DNA of 64,000 nucleotides from Methylobacterium nodulans ORS 2060 (GTDB taxonomy: Bacteria; Pseudomonadota; Alphaproteobacteria; Rhizobiales; Beijerinckiaceae): the NCBI RefSeq assembly GCF_000022085.1, contig NC_011894.1, positions 5,168,001-5,232,000 of the forward strand, read 5' to 3'. Below, one piece after another: positions 15,311 to 22,919 of this stretch; positions within the stretch are counted from its first letter, which is position 1; each line of letters begins with the position of its first letter. Made by a program: the position numbers and the translations under genes. The notes under the pieces are model-generated. The model ran no database searches, was not told where the DNA came from, and was given only the letters and a program-made list of their open reading frames with translations.

Positions 15311-16519
15311 GTGAGCGACGCGCGTGACGAGGCCTTCGACGTCGCGGTGGTGGGGGCGGGCGCGGCGGGCCTCGCCACCGCCCTCGCCCTGTCCCGCGAC
15401 GGCATCCGCACGGCGCTCGTCGGCCGGCATGCGCCGGTGGCGGACGGCCGCACCGTGGCCCTTCTCGACGGCTCGGTGCGGCTGCTCAAGGCGCTGGGAT
15501 GTTGGGAGGCGATCGCGCCCTCTGCCGCGCCCCTGGCCGAGCTGCACCTCATCGACGATACGGGCAGCCTGTTCCGTCCTCCCCCCGCCCGCTTCGTCGC
15601 CTCCGAGATCGGGCTCGACGCCTTCGGCTGGAACGTCGAGAGCGCGCGGCTGATCGAGGCGCTGCGGGAGCGCGCCCGGGCCGTGCCCGGCCTCGCGCTC
15701 ATCGAGCAGGATGCGGCCGGCGCGACCGCCGGCCCCGAGGCGGCGAGCGTGGCGCTTCAGGGCGGCGGCATGGTCTGCGCCCGGCTCATGGTGGCGGCCG
15801 ACGGCGCGCGCTCGCCCCTGCGCGAGGCGGCCGGGATCCCGGTCAAGCGCTGGGATTATCCGCAGGCGGCCCTCACCACCATCCTCGCGCATGCCCGCGA
15901 CCACCGCGAGATCTCGACGGAGTTCCACACGCGGAAGGGGCCGTTCACGCTCGTGCCGCTGCCCGGCGGGCGCCGCTCCAGCCTCGTCTGGGTGACGGGC
16001 GAGGCTCAGGCCGAGCGCCTGCGGGATCTCGACGATCCCGCCCTCGCGCGGGCGGTCGAGCGGCAGGCCCAGGCGCTCCTCGGACGCATGGCCATCGACG
16101 GGCCGCGCGGCGTCGTGCCGATGCGGGGCCTTCTCGCCACCCGCCCGGTCGGCCCGCGGCTCGCCCTGGTGGGCGAGTCGGCCCATGTGTTTCCGCCGAT
16201 CGGGGCCCAGGGGCTGAATCTCGGCCTGCGCGACGCCGCGTTCCTGCGCGACCTCGTGGTGGAAGCCCGGCACCACGGGCAGGATCCCGGAAGCGACGCG
16301 CTGCTCGCCCGCTTCGCCCGGAGCCGGGGCTTCGACGCGCGCCTGCGCACGGCGGCCGTCGACGCGCTCAACCGCAGCCTCCTCTCGGGCCTGCTGCCGG
16401 CCGATCTCTTGCGCGGCGCGGGCCTCCTCGCCCTCGCCACCATCGCGCCCCTGCGCCGGGTGGTGATGCGCGAGGGCATCCTGCCGCGCTTCGGCACGCC
16501 GCGCCTCATGCAGGCCTGA
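15311..16519 (+). CDS. FAD-dependent UbiH/UbiF-family monooxygenase, 402 aa
   Basis: Flavoprotein hydroxylase of the ubiquinone-biosynthesis type. The FAD dinucleotide fold is FDVAVVGAGAAGLATALALS, the second nucleotide motif lies around LMVAADGARSPLREAAG, and the third is LALVGESAHVFPPIGAQGLN followed by LGLRDAAFL. In most relatives the last motif reads GD-A-H; here it is GESAH. GTG at 15311 follows AGGAGATCCGATC. It probably hydroxylates the ubiquinone ring or another phenol. No other ubi gene is adjacent, so the exact ring position cannot be assigned. Confidence 0.85.
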   Translation: MSDARDEAFDVAVVGAGAAGLATALALSRDGIRTALVGRHAPVADGRTVALLDGSVRLLKALGCWEAIAPSAAPLAELHLIDDTGSLFRPPPARFVASEIGLDAFGWNVESARLIEALRERARAVPGLALIEQDAAGATAGPEAASVALQGGGMVCARLMVAADGARSPLREAAGIPVKRWDYPQAALTTILAHARDHREISTEFHTRKGPFTLVPLPGGRRSSLVWVTGEAQAERLRDLDDPALARAVERQAQALLGRMAIDGPRGVVPMRGLLATRPVGPRLALVGESAHVFPPIGAQGLNLGLRDAAFLRDLVVEARHHGQDPGSDALLARFARSRGFDARLRTAAVDALNRSLLSGLLPADLLRGAGLLALATIAPLRRVVMREGILPRFGTPRLMQA

Positions 16520-16683
16520 CGCGCGGGCGGTCGTCGGGCATGCGATCTGATCAGTCTACGATTCCGTGATGAAACCGTTGCCGTTGAGAATCGATTGATA
16601 GGTCCCGCGCAGACTGGCTTCGGAGACAAGCCCGCTTGGCACGGGTTCCGCAAGGCAAGCGGACGTCACGGGAGTTGAGCGTC

Positions 16684-17748
16684 ATGATGTGGGACGGCCT
16701 GGGTCTGTTCTCGGGACCACCGGTCCGTCGCCTCGCAGATGGGGGCGGCGCGGGCGGTGGCTCCAGCCTGTCCGAGGATCCACCCCACCCCGCGCCCCGG
16801 CGGCACGCCCGCCGCCCCAAGATCGGCCTCGCGCTCGGCGGCGGCGCGGCCCGCGGCTGGTCCCATATCGGGGCGATTCAGGCGCTCGAGGAGGCCGGCC
16901 TGACGATCGACGTCGTGGCCGGCTGCTCGATCGGGGCCGCCGTCGGCGCCTGCTACGCGGGCGGCAAGCTCGGCGAATTGAGGAATTTCGCCCTCTCGCT
17001 CACCAAGCGGCGGGTGATGGGCCTGCTCGACTTCCATCTCAGCGGCTCGGGGCTGATCGCGGGCGAGCGCCTGCGCCAGCTGCTGGAGCGCGACCTCGGC
17101 GGGCGGCGGATCGAGACTCTCCCGATCACCTTCGCAACCGTGGCGACGGAGCTCGGCACCGGCCACGAGATCTGGCTCACGAAGGGCTGCGTCGTCGAAG
17201 CGGTGCGCGCCTCCTACGCGCTGCCGGGCATCTTCGATCCCGTGAAGATCGCGGGCCGCTGGCTGATGGACGGGGCGCTGGTGAACCCGGTGCCGGTGAC
17301 GGTCGCCCGCGCGCTCGGGGCGGACGTGGTCCTGTGCGTGAACCTCAACGGCGACATCCGCGTCCGCGGCACCGTGATCCAGGCCCATGGGGCGGACGAG
17401 AGCGTGGTCGATGCCGCCGCGGCCGAGGCCGTGGAGCAGCTGCCCGCGGCGCCGCGCCGCTGGCCGCGCCTGCGCGGCGTGCGCCAGCCCAAGCCCCGGC
17501 TGGACCCGGGCATGCCGGGCGGCATCGCCAGCGTGATGGTGGATGCCTTCAACATCACGCAGGATCGCATCTCGCGCTCGCGCCTTGCGGGCGATCCGCC
17601 CGACGTGATGATCAACCCGAAGCTCGCCCAGATGGGCCTGTTCGAGTTCCACCGCGCGGAGGAATGCATCGAGCTCGGGCGGCAGGCCGCCCAGAAGATG
17701 CTGCCCGAGATCCACGAGGTGGTGTCGGCCGCAGCCCTGCCGAGCTAG
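16684..17748 (+). CDS. Patatin-like phospholipase, RssA/NTE type, 354 aa
   Basis: Ser-Asp dyad lipid acyl hydrolase. After a poorly conserved N-terminal leader rich in Gly, Pro and Arg, the patatin core starts KIGLALGGGAARGWSHIGAI, which supplies the oxyanion hole. The nucleophile elbow is GCSIGA and the catalytic Asp is in the DGALVNPVPV loop. Start choice is ATG at 16684 (an adjacent ATG is at 16687); a GGGAG lies about 10 nt upstream. No signal peptide is obvious, so it is probably cytoplasmic or membrane-associated. A strong hairpin follows the stop. Native lipid substrate is unknown. Confidence 0.9.
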   Translation: MMWDGLGLFSGPPVRRLADGGGAGGGSSLSEDPPHPAPRRHARRPKIGLALGGGAARGWSHIGAIQALEEAGLTIDVVAGCSIGAAVGACYAGGKLGELRNFALSLTKRRVMGLLDFHLSGSGLIAGERLRQLLERDLGGRRIETLPITFATVATELGTGHEIWLTKGCVVEAVRASYALPGIFDPVKIAGRWLMDGALVNPVPVTVARALGADVVLCVNLNGDIRVRGTVIQAHGADESVVDAAAAEAVEQLPAAPRRWPRLRGVRQPKPRLDPGMPGGIASVMVDAFNITQDRISRSRLAGDPPDVMINPKLAQMGLFEFHRAEECIELGRQAAQKMLPEIHEVVSAAALPS

Positions 17749-17753
17749 AGCCC

Positions 17754-17779
17754 GTCCGGCGCTTCGAGAAGCGCCGGAC
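17754..17779. terminator. 12-bp perfect hairpin between convergent genes
   Basis: GTCCGGCGCTTC at 17754-17765 pairs with GAAGCGCCGGAC at 17768-17779. It sits 5 bp after the patatin stop and before the convergent CBS gene stop at 17830, consistent with a shared bidirectional transcript end. T-runs on either side are weak. Confidence 0.55.
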
Positions 17780-17829
17780 TGAGAACCTCTCCACTTCTCC
17801 TGGACACCCTCCAACGGCCGCCCGCCCGG

Positions 17830-18261
17830 TCAGGCGGTGGCGATGTACTCGCGCAGGGCCTGCTGCTCGGCCTCGACCGAGGCGATGCGGTGCTTGACCA
17901 CGTCGCCGATCGACACGAGCCCGACGAGGTGCCCCTCCTCCACCACCGGCACGTGGCGGAAACGCCCGTCGGTCATCAGCTCCATCACTTCCTCGATGGC
18001 GGTGCTGCGCGTGCAGGTGATGACGCGGCCCGTCATGTAGCGGGAGACTGGGTGTTCCAGAACCGCGCTGCCGCCGCGGGCGATCGCCCGGATCATGTCG
18101 CGCTCCGAAATGATGCCGAGCACGGTCAGCCCGGCATCGCTCACCACGAGGGCGCCGATGCCCCGCTCGGCGAGCAGTTCCGCGGCCTCGGCCAGGGTCC
18201 GGTGAGGCTGCACCGTCACCACGGTACGGCCCTTCTGAGACAGGATACGCGCAACGCTCAT
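17830..18261 (-). CDS. Tandem CBS-domain protein, 143 aa
   Basis: A Bateman module made of two CBS domains and nothing else, a small ligand-sensing unit that usually binds adenine nucleotides. Domain 1 covers about residues 8-65 (TLAEAAELLAERGIGALVVS, then LGIISERDMIRAIA) and domain 2 about 75-130 (VMELMTDGRFRHVPVVEEGH, then LVGLVSIGDVVK). ATG at 18261 is preceded by GAGGAGGAAGC. Length is typical of stand-alone alphaproteobacterial CBS proteins. The partner it controls cannot be inferred, since neither neighbour is an obvious target. Confidence 0.92.
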   Translation of the reverse strand: MSVARILSQKGRTVVTVQPHRTLAEAAELLAERGIGALVVSDAGLTVLGIISERDMIRAIARGGSAVLEHPVSRYMTGRVITCTRSTAIEEVMELMTDGRFRHVPVVEEGHLVGLVSIGDVVKHRIASVEAEQQALREYIATA

Positions 18262-18511
18262 CGCTTCCTCCTCGTCGAGGATCCGGCTGCCCGCGATCCT
18301 GCCGAGAACGTGGCTCGCGGGGGCCGATCCGCTGTTCCTGCACGAGTGTGTGATCAACCACGGCAGCTTGCAACTGGACTTCACGTCAGGTCGCGGGATT
18401 TGCGCTAGAGAGCGGATTCCGCACCGGCCCTCGCGACCTCCACGTCATGTCTTTGATCTTGAGGTGTTTTCTCCGACGGATCGGCACCCGCTGCGTCGGA
18501 GGCTGCTTGCG

Positions 18512-19333
18512 TCAGCCTCGGCGCGGTTCGAGGAGCGGAAGCAGGAAGAATCCGGCCGCGAAACCGCCGAGATGCGCGTCCCAGGCGATGCTCGCGTCGC
18601 TGATGCCGAGCGGTACCGCCAGGAGGCCGAAGAGCAGGTTGGTGACGAACCAGATCCCGAGGAACAGGGCGGCGGCGCGGTTGCGCAGCAGCTCGGACAA
18701 GGACTGGAGCCGGGCCGGAACCGGCCGCTGCCAGGGCAGCAGGCCGGGCTGAAGTCCGGGATCCGCCCCGGGCTGGAACACGAAGCGGGTGGCCGCCGCC
18801 ATGAGGCCGGAGACCCCTGCCGAAGCGCCGACGAGCGGCAGCGTGCTCAGGGGATCGAGAAGGACGTGCAGCGCCCCGCCGACGACCGTCGCCACGAGGG
18901 CGATGACGCCGTAGCGCCACGCGCCGCAGCGGCGCGCCACCGGCGTCCCGAAGGCGGCGAGCCACAGGCTGTTGAGCAGGACATGCGCCCAGGACCCGTG
19001 CAGCAGGCCGTAGGTGGCGAAGGTCCAGGGGTTCGCCGAGTTCTCGGCGATCAGGTAGCGCGCGAAAGCGGTGCGCGCCTCCACCTCGAGGGCGCTTCCG
19101 GGCCATGCGGCGGCGGCCCGCAGCACCTCGTCCGCCCGTGAGGGATCGATCGCCACGGTCCAGCGGGCCGGCACCAGGGCGAGATCCACGAGGAGCGCGA
19201 TGTCCCAGGTGTCCGGGATCAGCATGCGCACGGCCTGGATCGCGACGAGCAGACCGACCGAGGCCGTGACCACGGCCGGCATGTTGAAGACCGGCACGCG
19301 GGGCGGGCGCGGAAGATCGGGAGTGGCATCCAT
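18512..19333 (-). CDS. Rhomboid-family intramembrane serine protease, 273 aa
   Basis: Multi-spanning protease that cleaves membrane proteins within the bilayer. Hydrophobic segments include VVTASVGLLVAIQAVRMLI and YGVIALVATVVGGALHVLL. The HGSWAHVLLNSLWLAAFG block matches the rhomboid His/Asn oxyanion region, the nucleophile is in VGASAGVSGLM, and the catalytic His is in WDAHLGGFAAGFFL. ATG at 19333 gives a sensible N-terminus. A strong intrinsic terminator lies 72 bp upstream of the start on the same strand, either ending a separate small RNA or acting as a leader attenuator for this gene. Confidence 0.92.
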   Translation of the reverse strand: MDATPDLPRPPRVPVFNMPAVVTASVGLLVAIQAVRMLIPDTWDIALLVDLALVPARWTVAIDPSRADEVLRAAAAWPGSALEVEARTAFARYLIAENSANPWTFATYGLLHGSWAHVLLNSLWLAAFGTPVARRCGAWRYGVIALVATVVGGALHVLLDPLSTLPLVGASAGVSGLMAAATRFVFQPGADPGLQPGLLPWQRPVPARLQSLSELLRNRAAALFLGIWFVTNLLFGLLAVPLGISDASIAWDAHLGGFAAGFFLLPLLEPRRG

Positions 19334-19401
19334 CCGGTCACCGTGGCGGCGCGGCGCCTCGGCCGCAAGCGGGCAGGACGCATGCCCCGTCCGCGCGCAA
19401 A

Positions 19402-19545
19402 AAGAAGGGAGAGCGTTGCCGCTCTCCCTTGATCGGGGCGGTCGGACCGGGTGTAACCCGGCGCGGACGGCGTCCGGACCGTGACGACGCGGGCCGAATC
19501 GGCCCCCGCCCCTTGCTGAACCGACCCATAGGGCGGCTGCTGCCG
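19402..19545 (-). ncRNA. Candidate small RNA or attenuated leader, about 140 nt
   Basis: On the minus strand a TTGACG at 19578-19573 is followed after 17-18 nt by GCTAGCG near 19550. About 140 nt downstream stands a textbook intrinsic terminator: AAGGGAGAGC pairs perfectly with GCTCTCCCTT (19430-19405) and is followed by a CTTTTT run. Between them are GC hairpins such as CCGGGTTACACCCGG. A 63-aa frame starting MGRFSKGRGPIRPASSRSGR crosses the terminator and looks unlikely. It may be a free sRNA or the leader of the rhomboid gene. It does not match 4.5S RNA, tmRNA or RNase P RNA as far as I can tell. The rest of the gap to 19771 shows no gene. Confidence 0.45.
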
Positions 19546-19771
19546 GTGCGCTAGCCCCCCGAGAGTGTTGCACGTCAAAATTATGGCGTTGTGCACCCCC
19601 GGCCACGGACCGCACGCGTTAACCTTACGAGAACGTTGCGCTTTCCGGATCCTGAGCGCGGCATAGGCTCTGCTGCATCGAATCACGGCGGGCCGCCATC
19701 CACCGGTGGTTACGCCGATCGTTCCCGAAACCGCCAGGACCGCGACCCGGCCTGTGTCACGACGAGACAAC

Positions 19772-20365
19772 ATGAAGCATCCGACCAGCGCCCTGCTTCA
19801 CGCCTACTGGAACGGCCTGCGCGGGGCGCGGGCCGCCCCGGAGCGCGGCGAGATCGAGCCCGGTGAGATCCGCCACATCCTGGCCGACAGCCTGATCCTC
19901 GAAGTCGAGCCGGCGCAGCACCATGCGACGGTCCGGCTCGCCGGCACGCGCATCTGCGCCCTGTTCGGGGCCGAGCTGCGCGGGCGGCGCTTCGCCGGCC
20001 TCTGGGGCGAGGGCCCGGCGGCGGATCCCTGGCGGCTCATCGAGGTGGTGGTGCAGGAGACCGTGGGCGTCGTCGTCGGCCTCGTGGGCACGACCCGCGA
20101 GGGCGACGAGATCGATCTCGAGCTTCTGCTGCTGCCCCTGCGCCACCGCGGCAAGACCCAGGCGCGGGTGATCGGCGCACTCTCGGCGGGCTCCGCGCCG
20201 ATCTGGCTCGGCCTGCGGCCGCTGACCGCCCTGCGAACCGTATCGCTACGCATCCTCACGAATGCCGAGGGGCCGCCGGAGCCGGACCTCGCGCCGGAGC
20301 CTGCCAATGATCGCGAGGAGCCCCGCCGGCCGCGACTGGTCGTGCATCGGGGCGGACGCGCGTGA
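19772..20365 (+). CDS. PAS-like (PAS_5/PF07310-type) protein, 197 aa
   Basis: A small cytosolic protein of the alphaproteobacterial PAS_5 type. Recognisable pieces are LLHAYWNGLRGARAAPERGE, EIRHILADSLILEVEPAQHH, and TVRLAGTRICALFGAELRGR followed by an RFAGLW segment. No effector domain, membrane span or signal peptide is seen; the last 40 residues are charged and probably disordered. The PilZ gene follows in the same direction after 83 bp. In relatives such pairs have been linked to surface or cell-cycle control, but function here is unknown. Confidence 0.75.
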   Translation: MKHPTSALLHAYWNGLRGARAAPERGEIEPGEIRHILADSLILEVEPAQHHATVRLAGTRICALFGAELRGRRFAGLWGEGPAADPWRLIEVVVQETVGVVVGLVGTTREGDEIDLELLLLPLRHRGKTQARVIGALSAGSAPIWLGLRPLTALRTVSLRILTNAEGPPEPDLAPEPANDREEPRRPRLVVHRGGRA

Positions 20366-20448
20366 GCGCCGCCCTCGCGTTTCGTTAAGGGTTTGGGGGT
20401 CAGAAGAGGCAGGTTTCGGCCGATGCCTTTCCGGGAATCATCCAGACC

Positions 20449-21078
20449 ATGAGCCACGCTGCGAGTCCCGCCATCTCCCGCGCAGGTCTGCTGGCGGCCC
20501 GGGTGGCGGACCGGCGGCGGCACCATCGGGTCGCCATCGCCCTGCTCGGGCGCTACATGCTGGCGGATCGCCGCGAGTATCCCTGCCAGACGGTGGACAT
20601 CTCGCCCGGCGGCGTGCGGCTGGTCTGCGCCGTGCCCGGCGAGATCGGCGAGCGGGTGGTGATCTACCTGGAGCATCTCGGGCGGCTTGAGGGCACGATC
20701 TCGCGCATCCTGCCGGACGGCTTCGCGGTCGCGCTCAGCGCGACGCCGCACAAGCGGGAGAAGATCGCCTCGCAGCTGACCTGGCTTGCGAACCGCGCCA
20801 GCCTCGGCCTGCCGGAGGACCGGCGGCACGAGCGCGTGGTGCCGCGGCAGAGCGCGGTGACGCTGCGCCTCGACGACGGCAGCGAGGTCCCCGCGCGCCT
20901 GATCGACGTCTCGCTCTCGGGGGCCGCGCTCGCCTGCGACCTGCCGCTCCCGGTGGATTCGCCCCTCCTCATCGGCCGGACCGCCTGCCGGGTGGTGCGC
21001 CAGTTCAAGGGCGGGCTCGCGGTGGAATTCCGGCTGCCGCTCTCCCCGGACCGCTTCGACGAGAACCTCGTTCTGTAG
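20449..21078 (+). CDS. Double PilZ-domain protein, 209 aa
   Basis: Probable cyclic-di-GMP receptor. Two PilZ domains stand in tandem. The first (about 20-100) has the RxxxR signature in DRRRHHRVAIALLGRYML and the DxSxxG motif in QTVDISPGGVRLV. The second (about 122-205) has DRRHERVVPRQSAV and LIDVSLSGAALAC. Both sets of ligand-contacting residues look intact. There is no membrane segment or output domain, so it should act by binding a partner protein. The PAS-like gene upstream is co-oriented. Confidence 0.92.
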   Translation: MSHAASPAISRAGLLAARVADRRRHHRVAIALLGRYMLADRREYPCQTVDISPGGVRLVCAVPGEIGERVVIYLEHLGRLEGTISRILPDGFAVALSATPHKREKIASQLTWLANRASLGLPEDRRHERVVPRQSAVTLRLDDGSEVPARLIDVSLSGAALACDLPLPVDSPLLIGRTACRVVRQFKGGLAVEFRLPLSPDRFDENLVL

Positions 21079-21100
21079 GGTGATCGCCCGGACGGGGTTC

Positions 21101-21110
21101 ATACCGACGG
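21101..21110 (+). repeat. Possible left end of an R-I element
   Basis: ATACCGACGG matches the 10-bp terminal repeat ATACCAACGG of the R-I copy at 32211 in 9 of 10 positions and is followed by TTGATC, as in the other copies. With the right-end-like sequence at 22010-22066 it brackets the toxin-antitoxin genes. A 10-bp match alone is weak evidence. Confidence 0.35.
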
Positions 21111-21232
21111 TTGATCGCTTGCGTTCTGAAACCTTACAGTGATGCGAATGGGGCTTTTCCCCCACCAAGCAGCCGGTTCGGCGCGTGTTCGATCAAAGCC
21201 CTTTCGCCACCATTTGCTGCTTGCAGTGAGGT

Positions 21233-21256
21233 GATATTCAGAATATCTATATATTC
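21233..21256 (+). promoter_or_regulatory. Overlapping AT-rich palindromes before the toxin-antitoxin operon
   Basis: GATATTC-A-GAATATC at 21233-21247 is a perfect palindrome. It overlaps GAATAT-N4-ATATTC at 21241-21256. The block is about 30 bp upstream of the antitoxin start, where autoregulatory operators of Phd/YefM-type antitoxins lie. It is also the most AT-rich stretch in this part of the window. Confidence 0.6.
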
Positions 21257-21286
21257 TTGAAATTCTGATTTTTAGAGAAACGCCTG

Positions 21287-21547
21287 ATGCGCCAGTTTTC
21301 GACGGTCGAACTGACACAGCAAATCGGAACGGTCACACATATTGCCAGCAAGGAGCCGGTCGTCATCACACAGCATCGCAAGCCTCGTTTTGTGCTCATG
21401 AGCATAGAGGACTTTGAGCGGATGCAGGCGCAGGGCAGGCCGCGGCGGGTCTATGGTGTGGGCGAGACGCCGCCTGAGCTGGCCGACCTGCTGGCCACTG
21501 AGCTCGAGCGCCGGATCAACGACAAAGCGACCGACTATGACGACTGA
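21287..21547 (+). CDS. Phd/YefM-family antitoxin, 86 aa
   Basis: Antitoxin and autorepressor of a type II system. The N-terminal DNA-binding part has the family pattern FSTVELTQQIGTVTHIASKE, then PVVITQHRKPRFVLMSIEDF, which corresponds to the usual nitrogenous 'x-P-V-x-I-T-x-H-x-K-P' segment. The C-terminal tail (from about residue 45, GRPRRVYGVGETPPELADLL) would wrap the toxin. The stop overlaps the toxin gene by 11 bp, so the two are coupled. Codon use and GC are lower than neighbours, in keeping with acquisition by transfer. Confidence 0.92.
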   Translation: MRQFSTVELTQQIGTVTHIASKEPVVITQHRKPRFVLMSIEDFERMQAQGRPRRVYGVGETPPELADLLATELERRINDKATDYDD

Positions 21548-21962
21548 TCAATTCAAGGAGGGCCATGTCGTCGAATACAGCTATCTCTGGAAATGGCAGG
21601 CTGAGCTCGACCGGACCGAGGGCGAGAAGGACCGCCCAGCTTGCGTCGCAATGATGATCAAGGACAGCGTCCGGAATCTGACACATCTTGTGATCCTGCC
21701 GATTTCGGGCACCCCACCAAAATCTGACCAGATCGCGATCGAGATTCCCTTGCTGGAGCTGAAGCGCGCTGGGTTGACCGAGGCCAAGCGCGGTTGGATT
21801 ACAGTTTCAGAGTACAATTACGATATTCTGGAGCGGTCCTGGGATTTTCCGATCAACCGTCCGCCTCTCGGCCGGTTCAGCAGGCCATTCCTTAAGCAGA
21901 TTCAAAGTGCTGTTCTGCCAACGATCCGCGGCAAAACAGGTCGCGTTGATCGCACCATGTAG
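21537..21962 (+). CDS. PemK/MazF-like toxin of the adjacent antitoxin, 141 aa
   Basis: Likely mRNA-interferase-type toxin. ATG at 21537 lies inside the end of the antitoxin gene. The sequence reads FKEGHVVEYSYLWKWQAELD, then EGEKDRPACVAMMIKDSVRN, resembling the alphaproteobacterial PemK-like group with YSYLW and KDRP motifs. LVILPISGTPP follows in the position of the MazF-fold central strand. The catalytic residues are not certain from sequence alone. GC content is visibly lower than flanking genes. It is followed by a GC-rich hairpin at 21970-21991. Confidence 0.82.
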   Translation: MTTDQFKEGHVVEYSYLWKWQAELDRTEGEKDRPACVAMMIKDSVRNLTHLVILPISGTPPKSDQIAIEIPLLELKRAGLTEAKRGWITVSEYNYDILERSWDFPINRPPLGRFSRPFLKQIQSAVLPTIRGKTGRVDRTM

Positions 21963-21969
21963 CATTTGG

Positions 21970-21991
21970 ACGGGGGCGGTTCGGCCCCCGT
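21970..21991 (+). terminator. Hairpin after the toxin gene
   Basis: ACGGGGG at 21970-21976 pairs with CCCCCGT at 21985-21991 around an 8-nt loop, 7 bp after the toxin stop codon. No long T-tract follows (GATGATCAAA), so termination strength is uncertain. Confidence 0.5.
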
Positions 21992-22009
21992 GATGATCAA
22001 ACCCTTCCC

Positions 22010-22066
22010 TCAAATGCGAGGTGGGTCAACAGCCTGCTGCGTCAGCAGCCAGGGGCGTTGGCATCA
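22010..22066. repeat. Repeat family R-I, partial copy 3 (right end)
   Basis: This 57-bp stretch aligns with the right half of R-I copy 2: GGGTCAACAGCC, the block TGCTGCGTCAGCAGCC (identical in copy 2 at 32320-32336), and a GCGTTGGCAT end resembling the CCGTTGGTAT terminal repeat. The left half of the element is missing here. Confidence 0.65.
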
Positions 22067-22104
22067 GGCGTTGACCGCCCGCCCGGCGCGGGCGATCAGA
22101 CCGC

Positions 22105-22815
22105 ATGACGACACCCTGGCGCGCGACAATCCTCACCCTGTTCCCGGAGATGTTCCCCGGCCCTCTCGGGCTGTCGCTGTCGGGGGATGCCCTGGCGCGG
22201 GGCGCCTGGAGCCTGGAGGCGCGCAACATCCGTGATCATGGGATCGGCCGGCACCGGGCGGTGGACGACACGCCGGCGGGCGGCGGTGCCGGCATGGTGC
22301 TGCGCTGCGACGTGCTCGCCGCCGCCATCGACGCCGCGGCCCCGGCGGAGGATCCGCGCCCGCGCCTGCTGATGAGCCCGCGCGGGCGGCCCCTCACCCA
22401 GGCGCGCGTCCGGGCGCTCAGCGAAGGGCCGGGCGTCGTGGTGGTCTGCGGGCGGTTCGAGGGGGTGGACGAGCGGGTCATCGAGGGACGCAGGCTGGAG
22501 GAGGTCTCGATCGGGGATTATGTCCTCTCGGGCGGCGAACTCGCCGCCCTGGTGCTCATCGACGCCTGCGTGCGGCTGCTCCCGGGCGTGATGGGCAAGA
22601 TCGCGTCGGGCGAGGAGGAGAGCTTCGAGGGCGGCCTGCTCGAATACCCGCATTACACGCGGCCCCGCGAATGGGAGGGGCGCGCCATCCCGGAAGTCCT
22701 GACCGGCGGGAACCATGCGGCCATCGCCCGCTGGCGCGCAGACCAGGCGACCCGGCTGACCCGGGAGCGGCGGCCCGATCTCATCGGCCCGCGCGCGACC
22801 GCCGATCGACCTTGA
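22105..22815 (+). CDS. trmD: tRNA (guanine-N1-)-methyltransferase, 236 aa
   Basis: Methylates G37 next to the anticodon in tRNAs reading CNN-type codons, using SAM bound in a trefoil knot. The hallmarks are [17 protein letters not shown] near the start, [33 protein letters not shown] in the knot and [19 protein letters not shown]. The C-terminal segment [20 protein letters not shown] carries the base-recognition Asp region and [10 protein letters not shown]. Length is normal. It is usually found in rpsP-rimM-trmD-rplS; here the upstream neighbour is a toxin-antitoxin/repeat block and the downstream one is rnd. Confidence 0.97.
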   Translation: MTTPWRATILTLFPEMFPGPLGLSLSGDALARGAWSLEARNIRDHGIGRHRAVDDTPAGGGAGMVLRCDVLAAAIDAAAPAEDPRPRLLMSPRGRPLTQARVRALSEGPGVVVVCGRFEGVDERVIEGRRLEEVSIGDYVLSGGELAALVLIDACVRLLPGVMGKIASGEEESFEGGLLEYPHYTRPREWEGRAIPEVLTGGNHAAIARWRADQATRLTRERRPDLIGPRATADRP

Positions 22816-22919
22816 GACAGGTCGCGGGGCCTTGGCGGGGCGCCGGCAGCCGGTCTTTTCGGTGCGCCGGCGCATCGACGTCTCGCGCTCGCGAAGCACC
22901 TCCGCTATAGCCGGATTTC

